Below the pieces are notes generated by a model that was not told where the DNA came from, did no database searches, and saw only the letters and a list, made by a program, of their open reading frames with translations. Position numbers and translations under genes: made by a program. A stretch of DNA of 6,778 nt, taken from assembly GCA_002329705.1 (NCBI GenBank), contig DCUC01000013.1, positions 1,645 through 8,422 of the forward strand. The letters run 5' to 3'. Of this stretch, positions 1 through 6,127 are shown one piece after another; the first letter of the stretch is position 1, and each line of letters begins with the position of its first letter. The stretch comes from Caryophanales bacterium UBA1424 (GTDB taxonomy: Bacteria > Bacillota_I > Bacilli_A > RFN20 > CAG-826).

Positions 1-303
1 GTCAAGCCCATCCTTCACGTCACCCGCGAAGGAAAACTCGAAGTATTAGAAAAAGTCGTCGGCCGCAAGAAGTCGCTGACGCAGATGATCGATGTCTTAA
101 AAGAGCAAATTGTCGATTCGGAAAATCAGACCGTGTTTATCGCTCACGGCGATTGCCTTGAAGAAGCCAAGGAAGTCGGTGGTCTCATCAACGCCAGCAT
201 CAAAGTTAAAGACTTGTTTTATAGTTATATCGGACCCGTGATCGGCTCGCATTCGGGACCCGGCACCATCGCCGTCTTCTTCATGGGCAAAGAAAGAGAA
301 TAA
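1..303 (+). CDS. DegV family protein, C-terminal part (partial, 5' end off the window)
   Basis: The open frame runs in from the left edge and stops at TAA (301-303), giving the last 100 residues. DegV proteins are roughly 280-residue cytosolic two-domain proteins that bind a fatty acid; in Firmicutes some act as the fatty-acid-binding subunit of a fatty acid kinase. Seen here are the family's C-terminal-domain features: a KPIL strand at the start of the fragment, then VVGRKKSLTQMID, a central VFIAHGD strand, and the hallmark near-terminal IGPVIGSHSGPGTIAVFF, whose His-Ser-Gly-Pro-Gly stretch is the conserved lipid-headgroup region. The only internal ATG (85) lies inside the conserved domain, so it is not the true start. 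The gene is convergent with the galactan operon and is probably unrelated to it in function. Family assignment is firm; the individual ligand is unknown. Confidence 0.9.
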   Translation, partial: VKPILHVTREGKLEVLEKVVGRKKSLTQMIDVLKEQIVDSENQTVFIAHGDCLEEAKEVGGLINASIKVKDLFYSYIGPVIGSHSGPGTIAVFFMGKERE

Positions 304-306
304 TTC

Positions 307-334
307 TTTACAAAAGAGTTAACTCCAGTATACT
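307..334 (+). promoter_or_regulatory. Candidate sigma-A-type promoter in the convergent intergenic region
   Basis: TTTACA (307-312) and TATACT (329-334) are each one base from the -35 and -10 consensus and are separated by 16 bases. Transcription would begin near 341. No plus-strand gene lies downstream before the opposing operon, so if it is active the product is a short RNA ending at the terminator at 366-395. The assignment rests on sequence match alone. Confidence 0.4.
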
Positions 335-340
335 CAGCAT

Positions 341-395
341 TAGAGAAATCCAGGGATCCTGGATGAAAAGGCGCCATCAGTGATGACGCCTTTTT
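341..395 (+). ncRNA. Candidate small RNA of about 55 nt (two hairpins, the second an intrinsic terminator)
   Basis: Downstream of the promoter-like element at 307-334 lies a perfect 7-bp hairpin, ATCCAGG/CCTGGAT (348-354 and 358-364, 3-base loop). One base further on is the terminator hairpin at 366-395 with its T-run. Together these have the architecture of a minimal sRNA transcription unit. The same DNA may simply be the 3' untranslated region and terminator of the DegV gene, which needs no promoter of its own. I recognise no known RNA family. Confidence 0.25.
366..395 (+). terminator. Rho-independent terminator of the DegV gene, possibly bidirectional
   Basis: AAAAGGCGCCATCA (366-379) pairs with TGATGACGCCTTTT (381-394) with a single C/A mismatch, and TTTTT follows at 391-395. 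It terminates plus-strand transcription about 60 bases after the DegV stop codon. On the minus strand the same hairpin ends in TTTT, so it could act as a back-up terminator for the galactan operon behind the one at 401-427. Confidence 0.85.
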
Positions 396-400
396 GCTGA

Positions 401-427
401 ATAAAAGGCGGGAAGAACCCGCCTTAT
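401..427 (-). terminator. Rho-independent terminator of the galactan operon
   Basis: Read on the minus strand, AAGGCGGG (425-418) pairs perfectly with CCCGCCTT (412-405) around a five-base TTCTT loop, followed by a T-rich run (TTTTAT). It lies 16 bases beyond the stop codon of the lipoprotein gene, so it marks the 3' end of the operon. Confidence 0.85.
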
Positions 428-442
428 GATGTTGGAAATTAA

Positions 443-1864
443 CTAAATAATCATCGTTCCCGTGCCGACAGGATTAGCGAATGTTCCGGTTATTTCAAGC
501 GTCGCATCGCCCACGGCAGTATGAGCGAAGAGGGTGCTCGAAGCATCGGCATAGATGGTGTAATCGACAGTGCTCCAATGATAGAAATAGAAGGAAATTT
601 CGCTTTCGGCTTCCACGTTCACAAAGGAATAGGTCCAGGTGTTTTCACCCTCGCCGGCCGCCATGGTAATCCAGTTTGAATCAGAGACGATCTTGGGCCA
701 TTCAGTGCCAATTAATGCGGCGTGCAAGATGACCTCAACTGTAAAAGTCGTATTTGCGACATTCATTGTTCCGGCGCTTGCCCCAGCGGTAAAGGCGCCG
801 ACGACGGTTATGGTGATATCAGCCGTGACGGTGACACTGAAAAGCGTTTCCGGTAATTCATCATAAATCTTGTGATCTCCGCCCGTTTCGGCCCAGTGAT
901 AAAAGTAGAAGTTTAAGACGGCATCAGGGGCGACATTCGTCAGTGAATAAACCCAGGTGTTGTCGCCTTCGCCCTCCGCCATATCTTTCCAGCTGCCATC
1001 GATGACGACTTTGGGCCACTGCGTGCCGACGATCGCCGCTTCTAAGACGAAATTGACAGTGTAAGCATCAGGAGACGGTTCGGCTGGTTGTGATGCAAAG
1101 GTCGCAGAGAGGTTTACCTCGGTTGTCGTGGCTTCGATTTGAACAACATAACTGTCGAGATTAGAAGCTTTGTAAGACCAGTCGACTTCAGTCGCGCTGC
1201 CGAGGACGGCGGTAAAGGTTTTCGGCCCGAGGGTGACGTCTTCGAAATCGTAGCTCCAGCTCGTTCCCGAGCCTTCGAGTTTGACTTCGCCATTAGTGAT
1301 GGAGTTCCACACCCAGACATGATTGGAAACGGTTATTTCGAGACTTGAAGTAATGTTTAAGGTGAAGTCCACGGTCTGACTCGAGTCAGGTTGAGTTGTG
1401 AAGGTCGCGGTTATCGGATACAGGGCGGTTCCGACTAGGACTCCTAAACTTCTCGGTGTTTCCGAGGTTCCTTCGCTGTTGATGTAGTCCCATGCCGAGT
1501 CGGCGGAAGCTGGTCCGACATAGATGTTATATCCGTAGTAGCCTTCTTCGACATCATCAAACGAGAGCGTCCATTTTCCTTGATCGTTCTTCGTCATTTT
1601 GGTTGATGCCCACACGGTGGCGCTGCCGCCTAAGACGGAACCAAAGAAGATGGCGTTCTCTTCGAGAACAGTAATGCCGGCGACGGATACTTCAATGGTG
1701 ATATCCTGATGATTATCAATTTCTGTCGAAGTGCCGCTTGATGTGTCAGACGATATGTCGCCTGAAGTATCTTGCGTTGTGTCAGACGACGTGTCGGTTG
1801 TCGGTCCGCATCCGGCGAGCAATAACGCCAATGCGGGTAGTAAGAAGATAAGATGTTTTTTCAT
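443..1864 (-). CDS. Surface lipoprotein with four tandem beta-sandwich-like modules; candidate galactan-binding protein
   Basis: 473 residues; I do not recognise the family. The N-terminus is a clear lipoprotein signal, with a hydrophobic core at residues 5-17, lipobox L16-A-G-C19, and predicted lipidation of Cys19. A Thr/Ser/Asp-rich linker (about 21-50) would lift the rest off the membrane. Four modules of about 100 residues follow: roughly 53-156, 162-257, 267-368 and 371-473. All alternate hydrophobic strands with exposed aromatics and share a W-x-Y/L-S/D-F-x-x-V core strand; the last two are close duplicates, both with G-T-x-W-P-K, GEG-x-NTW and FYFYHW. The strand pattern and Trp/Tyr content resemble carbohydrate-binding or starch-binding-like sandwiches, but no catalytic motif is visible. 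The gene lies 67 bases after the GH53 galactanase with no terminator between, so it is probably the last gene of the operon. Inferred role: a cell-surface docking protein for galactan or its oligosaccharides. The ATG at 1864 is supported by AAAGGAG five bases upstream. Confidence 0.8.
   Translation of the reverse strand: MKKHLIFLLPALALLLAGCGPTTDTSSDTTQDTSGDISSDTSSGTSTEIDNHQDITIEVSVAGITVLEENAIFFGSVLGGSATVWASTKMTKNDQGKWTLSFDDVEEGYYGYNIYVGPASADSAWDYINSEGTSETPRSLGVLVGTALYPITATFTTQPDSSQTVDFTLNITSSLEITVSNHVWVWNSITNGEVKLEGSGTSWSYDFEDVTLGPKTFTAVLGSATEVDWSYKASNLDSYVVQIEATTTEVNLSATFASQPAEPSPDAYTVNFVLEAAIVGTQWPKVVIDGSWKDMAEGEGDNTWVYSLTNVAPDAVLNFYFYHWAETGGDHKIYDELPETLFSVTVTADITITVVGAFTAGASAGTMNVANTTFTVEVILHAALIGTEWPKIVSDSNWITMAAGEGENTWTYSFVNVEAESEISFYFYHWSTVDYTIYADASSTLFAHTAVGDATLEITGTFANPVGTGTMII
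446..1066 (-). repeat. Tandem domain duplication inside the surface lipoprotein (modules 3 and 4)
   Basis: Module 3 (residues 267-368, bases 761-1066) and module 4 (residues 371-473, bases 446-754) align end to end. Comparing residues 269-324 with 375-430 by eye without gaps, 31 of 56 positions are identical, including every Trp in the span. The similarity is also visible in the DNA, for example around 632-673 against 950-991. Modules 1 and 2 share the pattern but are far more diverged. Confidence 0.85.
1715..1804 (-). repeat. Low-complexity Ser/Thr/Asp linker repeat
   Basis: This stretch encodes lipoprotein residues 21-50, built on degenerate SSDT/QDTS units. GTGTCAGACGA occurs on the plus strand at 1743-1753 and again at 1779-1789, a 36-base (12-residue) spacing. 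It is an in-frame simple repeat and so could change length between strains without breaking the gene. Confidence 0.6.
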
Positions 1865-1869
1865 ATTCG

Positions 1870-1876
1870 CTCCTTT
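1870..1876 (-). promoter_or_regulatory. Ribosome binding site of the surface lipoprotein gene
   Basis: AAAGGAG on the minus strand, five bases before the ATG. The 67-base gap upstream (1865-1931) contains no convincing promoter or terminator hairpin, so translation probably starts from the operon message. Confidence 0.75.
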
Positions 1877-1931
1877 CTTTCGTGTTAAGAATATGATTGT
1901 TGATCGACGAGTGCCCTATATTTTTGTGACC

Positions 1932-3479
1932 TTATACCCCCCTTATTTGATTAAATACTTCAAGGCTTCCCAGCGCCTTTCCATCATATGAGAAAAAGCC
2001 CTGATTAGCCCAGCTCGACTTAGTTGCGTCGTCGGCCCAGCCAGCCATCGACTTCGGAATCCAGGCCCCTTCCCAATAGAAGATGCCATAGCCGTTATCA
2101 ACCATGCTTAGTTGATTGGCGACATCTCTGACAAATTGAGCCTGCCCTTGCGGCGAAACGGCATATCCGCTCATCGGGCGAACGTTATTCGTGCTGGTCG
2201 ATGAAAAACTGTTTGATGCCCAGGTATCAGCTTCATAAGTAAAACCATATGAAGTCTCGACGATGCTGATTTTTTTGTCGGGAAACGCATTATGGACAGT
2301 CGTTAATCCCGTGGAGATATTGCTCATATTGTTAAAATGCCAATAAGAGTAGCCGGACAAGCCGATGATGTCATAATCAAGATCGTTAAAGGTGTTGTAA
2401 AAAGTGATGATCTGGTCGGGAGCATTAAACGATTTTGCGTAGTGAATCATAATTTCAATGTCATCACTGACAGCTTTGATGCCATCGATTCCGGCTTGCA
2501 TGTAAAGGCGCAAGTTCTCATTGGCGCCATTGGCGGTATAACGACCGGCAATAGCGCTTGGCAAGTTGCTCCGCCCCGAAATATAAAGCGGTTCCTGACC
2601 CGTTACGCTCGTGTTTGTACCACCCGGATAATGGACTAGTAAGCCGAGATTAATTTCGTTGCCGATGGAGACGATATCAGGCATCGCCTCGTTTTCCGCA
2701 AGATGGGTTATTGTGGCGGTCGTGTATTCCTGTAATGCGGTGGCGATTTCCTCCGCCGTCGTTAAGTCCTTCCAGGCCTTTGGTATCACTTGCTTTGAAG
2801 GATCGGACCAGAAGTCACTCATATGAAAATCAAGATAGAAAGATAAGCCGGCAGCTTTGGCCTCATGCGCCATCCATGTCACATTGTCGAGGTCGCAGTA
2901 ACCGCCTCCGTATCCTAATACTTTTGCCTCTCCGCCCTCTTCATAATAATTATAAGGGTCATGCCACAGGCGTAGCCTAACATAGTTAACACCGCCGTCT
3001 TTAAGAATTTGGAAGAGCGATTGTTCATTGCCCTCCCGATTATAGTAGCGCCCGCCGCGATCATAGATGCGTTTGGCCGTCGAAACATCGACGCCCAGCG
3101 GAAAATCTGCTGCTAAATCAGCGACGGCTGCAACGCTTACTTCATCAAACCAGTTCTCGTTTGTCTCGGCCGTTTCATGACGTGAGGTATAGGGACGGTT
3201 GGCGACTTTAACGGTAAAAGTCGCCGTCTGGTCACCGACGCCATGGGCTGTCACTTCTGTTGTGGTTGCGGCCTTTAGCCCGTTGACGATATTATCATTG
3301 ATTTCGATGTCGGTTCCTTCGTAAGTGTACGTGTATTGTTCAGGAAGCGTCTTGTTTTCGTAGACATAGATTGACATATCATCGATGACAAAGTCCTCAT
3401 GCGAGGGCGAAGCCGAAGTTCCTGGCGCGCATGCTGTCGCCATGAAGATGATAAATAATAAGGGTAGTTTTCGTTTCAT
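1932..3479 (-). CDS. ganB: Arabinogalactan endo-beta-1,4-galactanase (GH53), lipid-anchored, with N-terminal Ig-like domain
   Basis: 515 residues. It hydrolyses internal beta-1,4-galactosidic bonds of galactan and type I arabinogalactan with retention, outside the cell. The signal peptide (about 1-16) ends in MATAC, an acceptable though weak lipobox with Cys17. Residues about 28-94 form a small bacterial Ig-like domain. The GH53 barrel spans about 127-515. It shows GVDVSTAKRI at its start, VNYVRLRLWHDPY (164-176), YLDFHMSDFWSDP (215-227), SIGNEIN with the acid/base Glu275, SYWHF (378-382), SIVETSYGFTY with nucleophile Glu408, GIFYWEGAWIP (465-475) and a closing ALGSLEVFNQI. All key residues are present. 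A segment at about 281-322 is longer than the Bacillus enzymes as I recall them. The gene starts 5 bases after the ganQ stop, preceded by GAAAGG, so it is translated within the transporter operon. B. subtilis GanB is the closest named counterpart; the family call is very secure, the symbol less so. Confidence 0.95.
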   Translation of the reverse strand: MKRKLPLLFIIFMATACAPGTSASPSHEDFVIDDMSIYVYENKTLPEQYTYTYEGTDIEINDNIVNGLKAATTTEVTAHGVGDQTATFTVKVANRPYTSRHETAETNENWFDEVSVAAVADLAADFPLGVDVSTAKRIYDRGGRYYNREGNEQSLFQILKDGGVNYVRLRLWHDPYNYYEEGGEAKVLGYGGGYCDLDNVTWMAHEAKAAGLSFYLDFHMSDFWSDPSKQVIPKAWKDLTTAEEIATALQEYTTATITHLAENEAMPDIVSIGNEINLGLLVHYPGGTNTSVTGQEPLYISGRSNLPSAIAGRYTANGANENLRLYMQAGIDGIKAVSDDIEIMIHYAKSFNAPDQIITFYNTFNDLDYDIIGLSGYSYWHFNNMSNISTGLTTVHNAFPDKKISIVETSYGFTYEADTWASNSFSSTSTNNVRPMSGYAVSPQGQAQFVRDVANQLSMVDNGYGIFYWEGAWIPKSMAGWADDATKSSWANQGFFSYDGKALGSLEVFNQIRGV

Positions 3480-3484
3480 GGTGT

Positions 3485-4345
3485 CTAGCCTTTCACCGCT
3501 CCCGCGGAAATACCTTCAATGAAAAACTTCTGCAAAAATATGTACAGAGTGACGATCGGAATAGCGACAACGACGCAACCGGCCGCAAATTTTGTGAAGT
3601 AGACATTGATCATCGTCGAGTCCATCCACGAATACAAGCCCACGGCGACGGTCTTGCTGGCATCGCTGGTCAAGACGAGACTGGCCAGGATGTAGTCGGC
3701 CCACGGGGCCATAAAGGCGAGGAGGGCGGTATAGATGAGCATCGGTTTGGCCAGCGGCAGAAAAATTTGAAAGAAGATGCGCAGATGCGATGCTCCATCA
3801 AGATAAGCCGATTCATCAATATCTTTAGGAAGGGTGTCGAAGTAGCCTTTACATGTAAAAAAGCCTAATCCGGCGCCGGCCACATAATAGATCAAAAGGG
3901 CCCAGATGCTGCCGATTAAGTTAAACATCGATAAGATCAGATAGACGGCAATCATGGCCATGAAGCCCGGGAACATGCCAAGAATTAGTGAAATATTCAT
4001 CAGCAATTTGCGCGATTTAAATCTGAATCGCGACAAAATATAGGCCGTAATTGTCGTGAAGAAAGTTGTTAAAACAGTGTTGGCTATGGCGATGATTGCC
4101 GTATTTAGAAGCCACTGAGGAAATTTGGTTTTCGTGAATAAATCGACGAAATTATCAAAAGTCCAGGATGTCGGAAAAAAGGTGGTGGAGATGTAGCCAA
4201 TTTGCGTGCTGAAAGCGCTGGCGACAATCCACAGCACCGGTATCATCCACAAAGCGACGAGGACAAAGGCGAGCAGATTTGACCAGATTGCGTCAAAAGT
4301 CCGCGTAGCTTTATATGATTTAATGGTTTTGTCCGCTTTAGCCAT
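3485..4345 (-). CDS. ganQ: Sugar ABC transporter permease, MalG/GanQ type
   Basis: 286 residues, the usual length for this CUT1-family inner permease. It forms the heterodimeric membrane channel with the preceding permease. About six membrane segments can be read (roughly 21-43, 79-103, 114-137, 143-165, 200-222, 254-272). The cytoplasmic EAA loop, which docks on the ATPase, is E178-S-A-x-x-D-G-A-S ending F-L-P197, with Ser replacing the first Ala of the consensus. The C-terminus, QKFFIEGISAGAVKG, is the standard MalG-type tail. Its ATG shares one base with the TGA stop of the upstream permease (TGATG), implying translational coupling. AGGAGG lies ten bases upstream, inside the end of that gene. 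The substrate is inferred from the adjacent galactanase: galacto-oligosaccharides. No ATP-binding gene lies alongside; B. subtilis GanPQ is served by the shared MsmX ATPase. Confidence 0.92.
   Translation of the reverse strand: MAKADKTIKSYKATRTFDAIWSNLLAFVLVALWMIPVLWIVASAFSTQIGYISTTFFPTSWTFDNFVDLFTKTKFPQWLLNTAIIAIANTVLTTFFTTITAYILSRFRFKSRKLLMNISLILGMFPGFMAMIAVYLILSMFNLIGSIWALLIYYVAGAGLGFFTCKGYFDTLPKDIDESAYLDGASHLRIFFQIFLPLAKPMLIYTALLAFMAPWADYILASLVLTSDASKTVAVGLYSWMDSTMINVYFTKFAAGCVVVAIPIVTLYIFLQKFFIEGISAGAVKG
3489..3494 (-). promoter_or_regulatory. Ribosome binding site of the galactanase gene
   Basis: GAAAGG on the minus strand, nine bases before the galactanase ATG (3477-3479), overlaps the last codons of ganQ. 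It is weaker than the AGGAGG sites of the transporter genes, which may lower galactanase output relative to transport. Confidence 0.6.
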
Positions 4346-6126
4346 CAGCGGTATTCCTCCTCGCTTCGATAGGCGCGACTGCGCCGGAAGATAATCAGCG
4401 ACAAAGTCGCCGAGATGATGAACATGATGATGCCGATGGCAGCCCCAAAGTTATAGTCCATCGGCGCTTTCATCGTCAGCTTATATAGCCAAGTAATGAG
4501 AATATCGGTTCCACCCGCTGTACCTCCGTAAGTAGAAGATGGTTCCCCGGCGGTTAAGAACCAGATGACATTAAAGTTATTGATATTCGAGACAAAACTC
4601 GTTATTAGAAGCGGGGTGGTCATATATAGGAGGTGAGGGAAGGTAATTTTCGAAAAGATTTGCCCTCGCGAAGCACCCTCGATCGTCGCGGCTTCATAAT
4701 AATCTTTGGGCACATTAATAAGAAGACCACTCATCAAAAGCATATAATAGGGTATTCCGACCCACATATTGATGGTGACGATCAGGATTTTTGATATCGT
4801 CGCGTCATCCCAAAATGATATGAAAGTTTCGGTCCAGCCCCATTGCTGGAGAATGGTGTTGATTGGACCGAAATCTTCAAACATCGTGCGCATGACAAGC
4901 AGCGAGACAAATTGCGGAAGGGCCATTGAAATGACGAACAACGAGCGATATATAATTTTTCCTTTGATGTTTTTCTTATTAAGAAGCATCGCCAAGAATA
5001 AGCCGCCGAAATAGCATGTCAGCGTCGATAGAATCGCCCAGATCATCGTCCAGCTGAAAGTCTGAACTAGATCCTGGAGATTTTTGCTGACCGAAAACAC
5101 GCGGCGAAAAGTATCAAAGCCGACCCACGAAAGATATGTGTCCCAGGTCGGTACGACATTTTGATAGCCCTCGACAACGCGGTAGGAATAATTGGTGAAG
5201 GCGATCAGAATCATAAACACAAGTGGGATAATCGTAAAGAGTAAGGCGCCGATGACGGGAATAAAGAGGGCGCTAAGATAAAATCGCTTGTTAATCAGGG
5301 ACGATAATTCTTCTTTTGTCTTTTCTAGTTCTTCCTTTCCACTAATTAAAACAACATTGCGGAGAGTGATATTTACATTAAGAAAAACAAGGAATAATCC
5401 GAAGAGGATCAAAATGATGACCGCCACGCCAAAGACGATGCTCTGCGTCGATAATATGCCGGGAACACGCAAGGTAAAAAGGCCGACGAAATCGCGTGCC
5501 CCGCGGGCAATCATATAAAGGATGAACAAAACTTGAAAAGACAGTAACAGAATGCCGCGAATAAACTGCTTGTGGATGATCGCCGGAAGGCCGAGGATGA
5601 ACCATGAAATGCTAAGCAGCCCCTTATCGCGGTCGGAGGCCTGATGATAGGCGAAGGCATATGCAGCGAAGAATGTTTTGATTTTAACTGCCGTGCGCTT
5701 AAAAAAGTTGATGACATATGATCCGGTATTGGCTCTCCCCTCCCGCTTGTTGATAACCATTTTAACATTGTGGCGGAGAGCAAAATAATAGATGCAAAGA
5801 AAGGCCGCAATGGCAAGGGTGGCGAGGAGAGGTAAATTTAAATAGCTGTAGCTGATGCGGCCGATTAAATGTTGCCAACCCAAGGTTGCAAGATAAAGAA
5901 CCAGAAGAAATTCGCCGAGCAGATAAGCGAGACCAAGTTCGATATCGCCGAGCAGCGATGTGCCGAGACCAGGGACGAAAAGATTGATAATCATGGCTAT
6001 CCTTGAATACGATTTGGATTCCTTAAATGCTTTCTTAAAAGAAGCAAACGGATAAAGAAGCGACTCGGACAATCGCGCGAAACGATTTTTGCTTATTTGA
6101 TTGGCGAAGCGCTCTTTTTGAGTCAT
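4345..6126 (-). CDS. ganP: Sugar ABC transporter permease, MalF/GanP type, with a long duplicated N-terminal membrane region
   Basis: 593 residues, well above the 300-430 usual for MalF-type permeases. The C-terminal part (about 280-590) is a normal CUT1 permease, with membrane segments from about 283, a periplasmic-type loop around 318-350, and the EAA loop Y-Y-E478-A-A-x-x-E-G-A-S ending F-P497. It ends in basic RRSRAYRSEEEYR. The first 260 residues add an unusual membrane region. Residues 48-89 and 174-215 align without gaps (F, G-L, a central G, L-Y and G-x-x-x-x-h-G matches, where h is hydrophobic), and each copy is followed by a further membrane helix (about 97-118 and 226-250) and a short polar IN/IS-K-E/R stretch. 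Some Firmicutes MalF proteins carry one such extension; here there seem to be two. ganP follows ganS by one base (TGA-T-ATG) and overlaps ganQ by one base. The start is fixed by an in-frame stop at 6151-6153 with no ATG, GTG or TTG between. Symbol by context and homology. Confidence 0.92.
   Translation of the reverse strand: MTQKERFANQISKNRFARLSESLLYPFASFKKAFKESKSYSRIAMIINLFVPGLGTSLLGDIELGLAYLLGEFLLVLYLATLGWQHLIGRISYSYLNLPLLATLAIAAFLCIYYFALRHNVKMVINKREGRANTGSYVINFFKRTAVKIKTFFAAYAFAYHQASDRDKGLLSISWFILGLPAIIHKQFIRGILLLSFQVLFILYMIARGARDFVGLFTLRVPGILSTQSIVFGVAVIILILFGLFLVFLNVNITLRNVVLISGKEELEKTKEELSSLINKRFYLSALFIPVIGALLFTIIPLVFMILIAFTNYSYRVVEGYQNVVPTWDTYLSWVGFDTFRRVFSVSKNLQDLVQTFSWTMIWAILSTLTCYFGGLFLAMLLNKKNIKGKIIYRSLFVISMALPQFVSLLVMRTMFEDFGPINTILQQWGWTETFISFWDDATISKILIVTINMWVGIPYYMLLMSGLLINVPKDYYEAATIEGASRGQIFSKITFPHLLYMTTPLLITSFVSNINNFNVIWFLTAGEPSSTYGGTAGGTDILITWLYKLTMKAPMDYNFGAAIGIIMFIISATLSLIIFRRSRAYRSEEEYR
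4356..4361 (-). promoter_or_regulatory. Ribosome binding site of ganQ inside the end of ganP
   Basis: AGGAGG on the minus strand lies within the GAG-GAG-GAA (Glu) codons near the ganP C-terminus, ten bases before the ganQ ATG. The acidic tail of GanP therefore doubles as the initiation signal for its partner permease. Confidence 0.7.
5482..5985 (-). repeat. Internal duplication of a membrane module in GanP
   Basis: Bases 5860-5985 (residues 48-89) and 5482-5607 (residues 174-215) encode two 42-residue segments at a constant offset of 126 residues. They align gaplessly and share F50/F176, G53-L/G179-L, G65/G191... region Gly-hydrophobic, L77-Y78/L203-Y204, G83/G209 and G89/G215. Identity is low but the spacing is exact and each is followed by another membrane helix. 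An ancient module duplication is the simplest reading. Confidence 0.55.
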
Positions 6127-6127
6127 A

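Noticed and set aside
363..383. Six-codon reading frame (MKRRHQ) within the terminator region, with a weak AGGG seven bases before its ATG.
   Set aside because: It overlaps the terminator stem, has no strong ribosome site and no downstream plus-strand gene that a leader peptide could regulate.
1865..1931. Possible promoter or terminator splitting the surface lipoprotein from the galactanase.
   Set aside because: Only a partial TATTCT match and a weak imperfect palindrome near GATC were found; there is no -35 match and no stem followed by a T-run.
2337..2639. Plus-strand 100-residue open frame opposite the galactanase.
   Set aside because: It is antisense to conserved catalytic-domain codons, lacks a convincing ribosome site and resembles no protein; a shadow of the real gene.
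5511..5816. Minus-strand 101-residue open frame overlapping ganP in another frame.
   Set aside because: It has the skewed composition of an out-of-frame shadow and lies within the clear membrane-protein frame of ganP.
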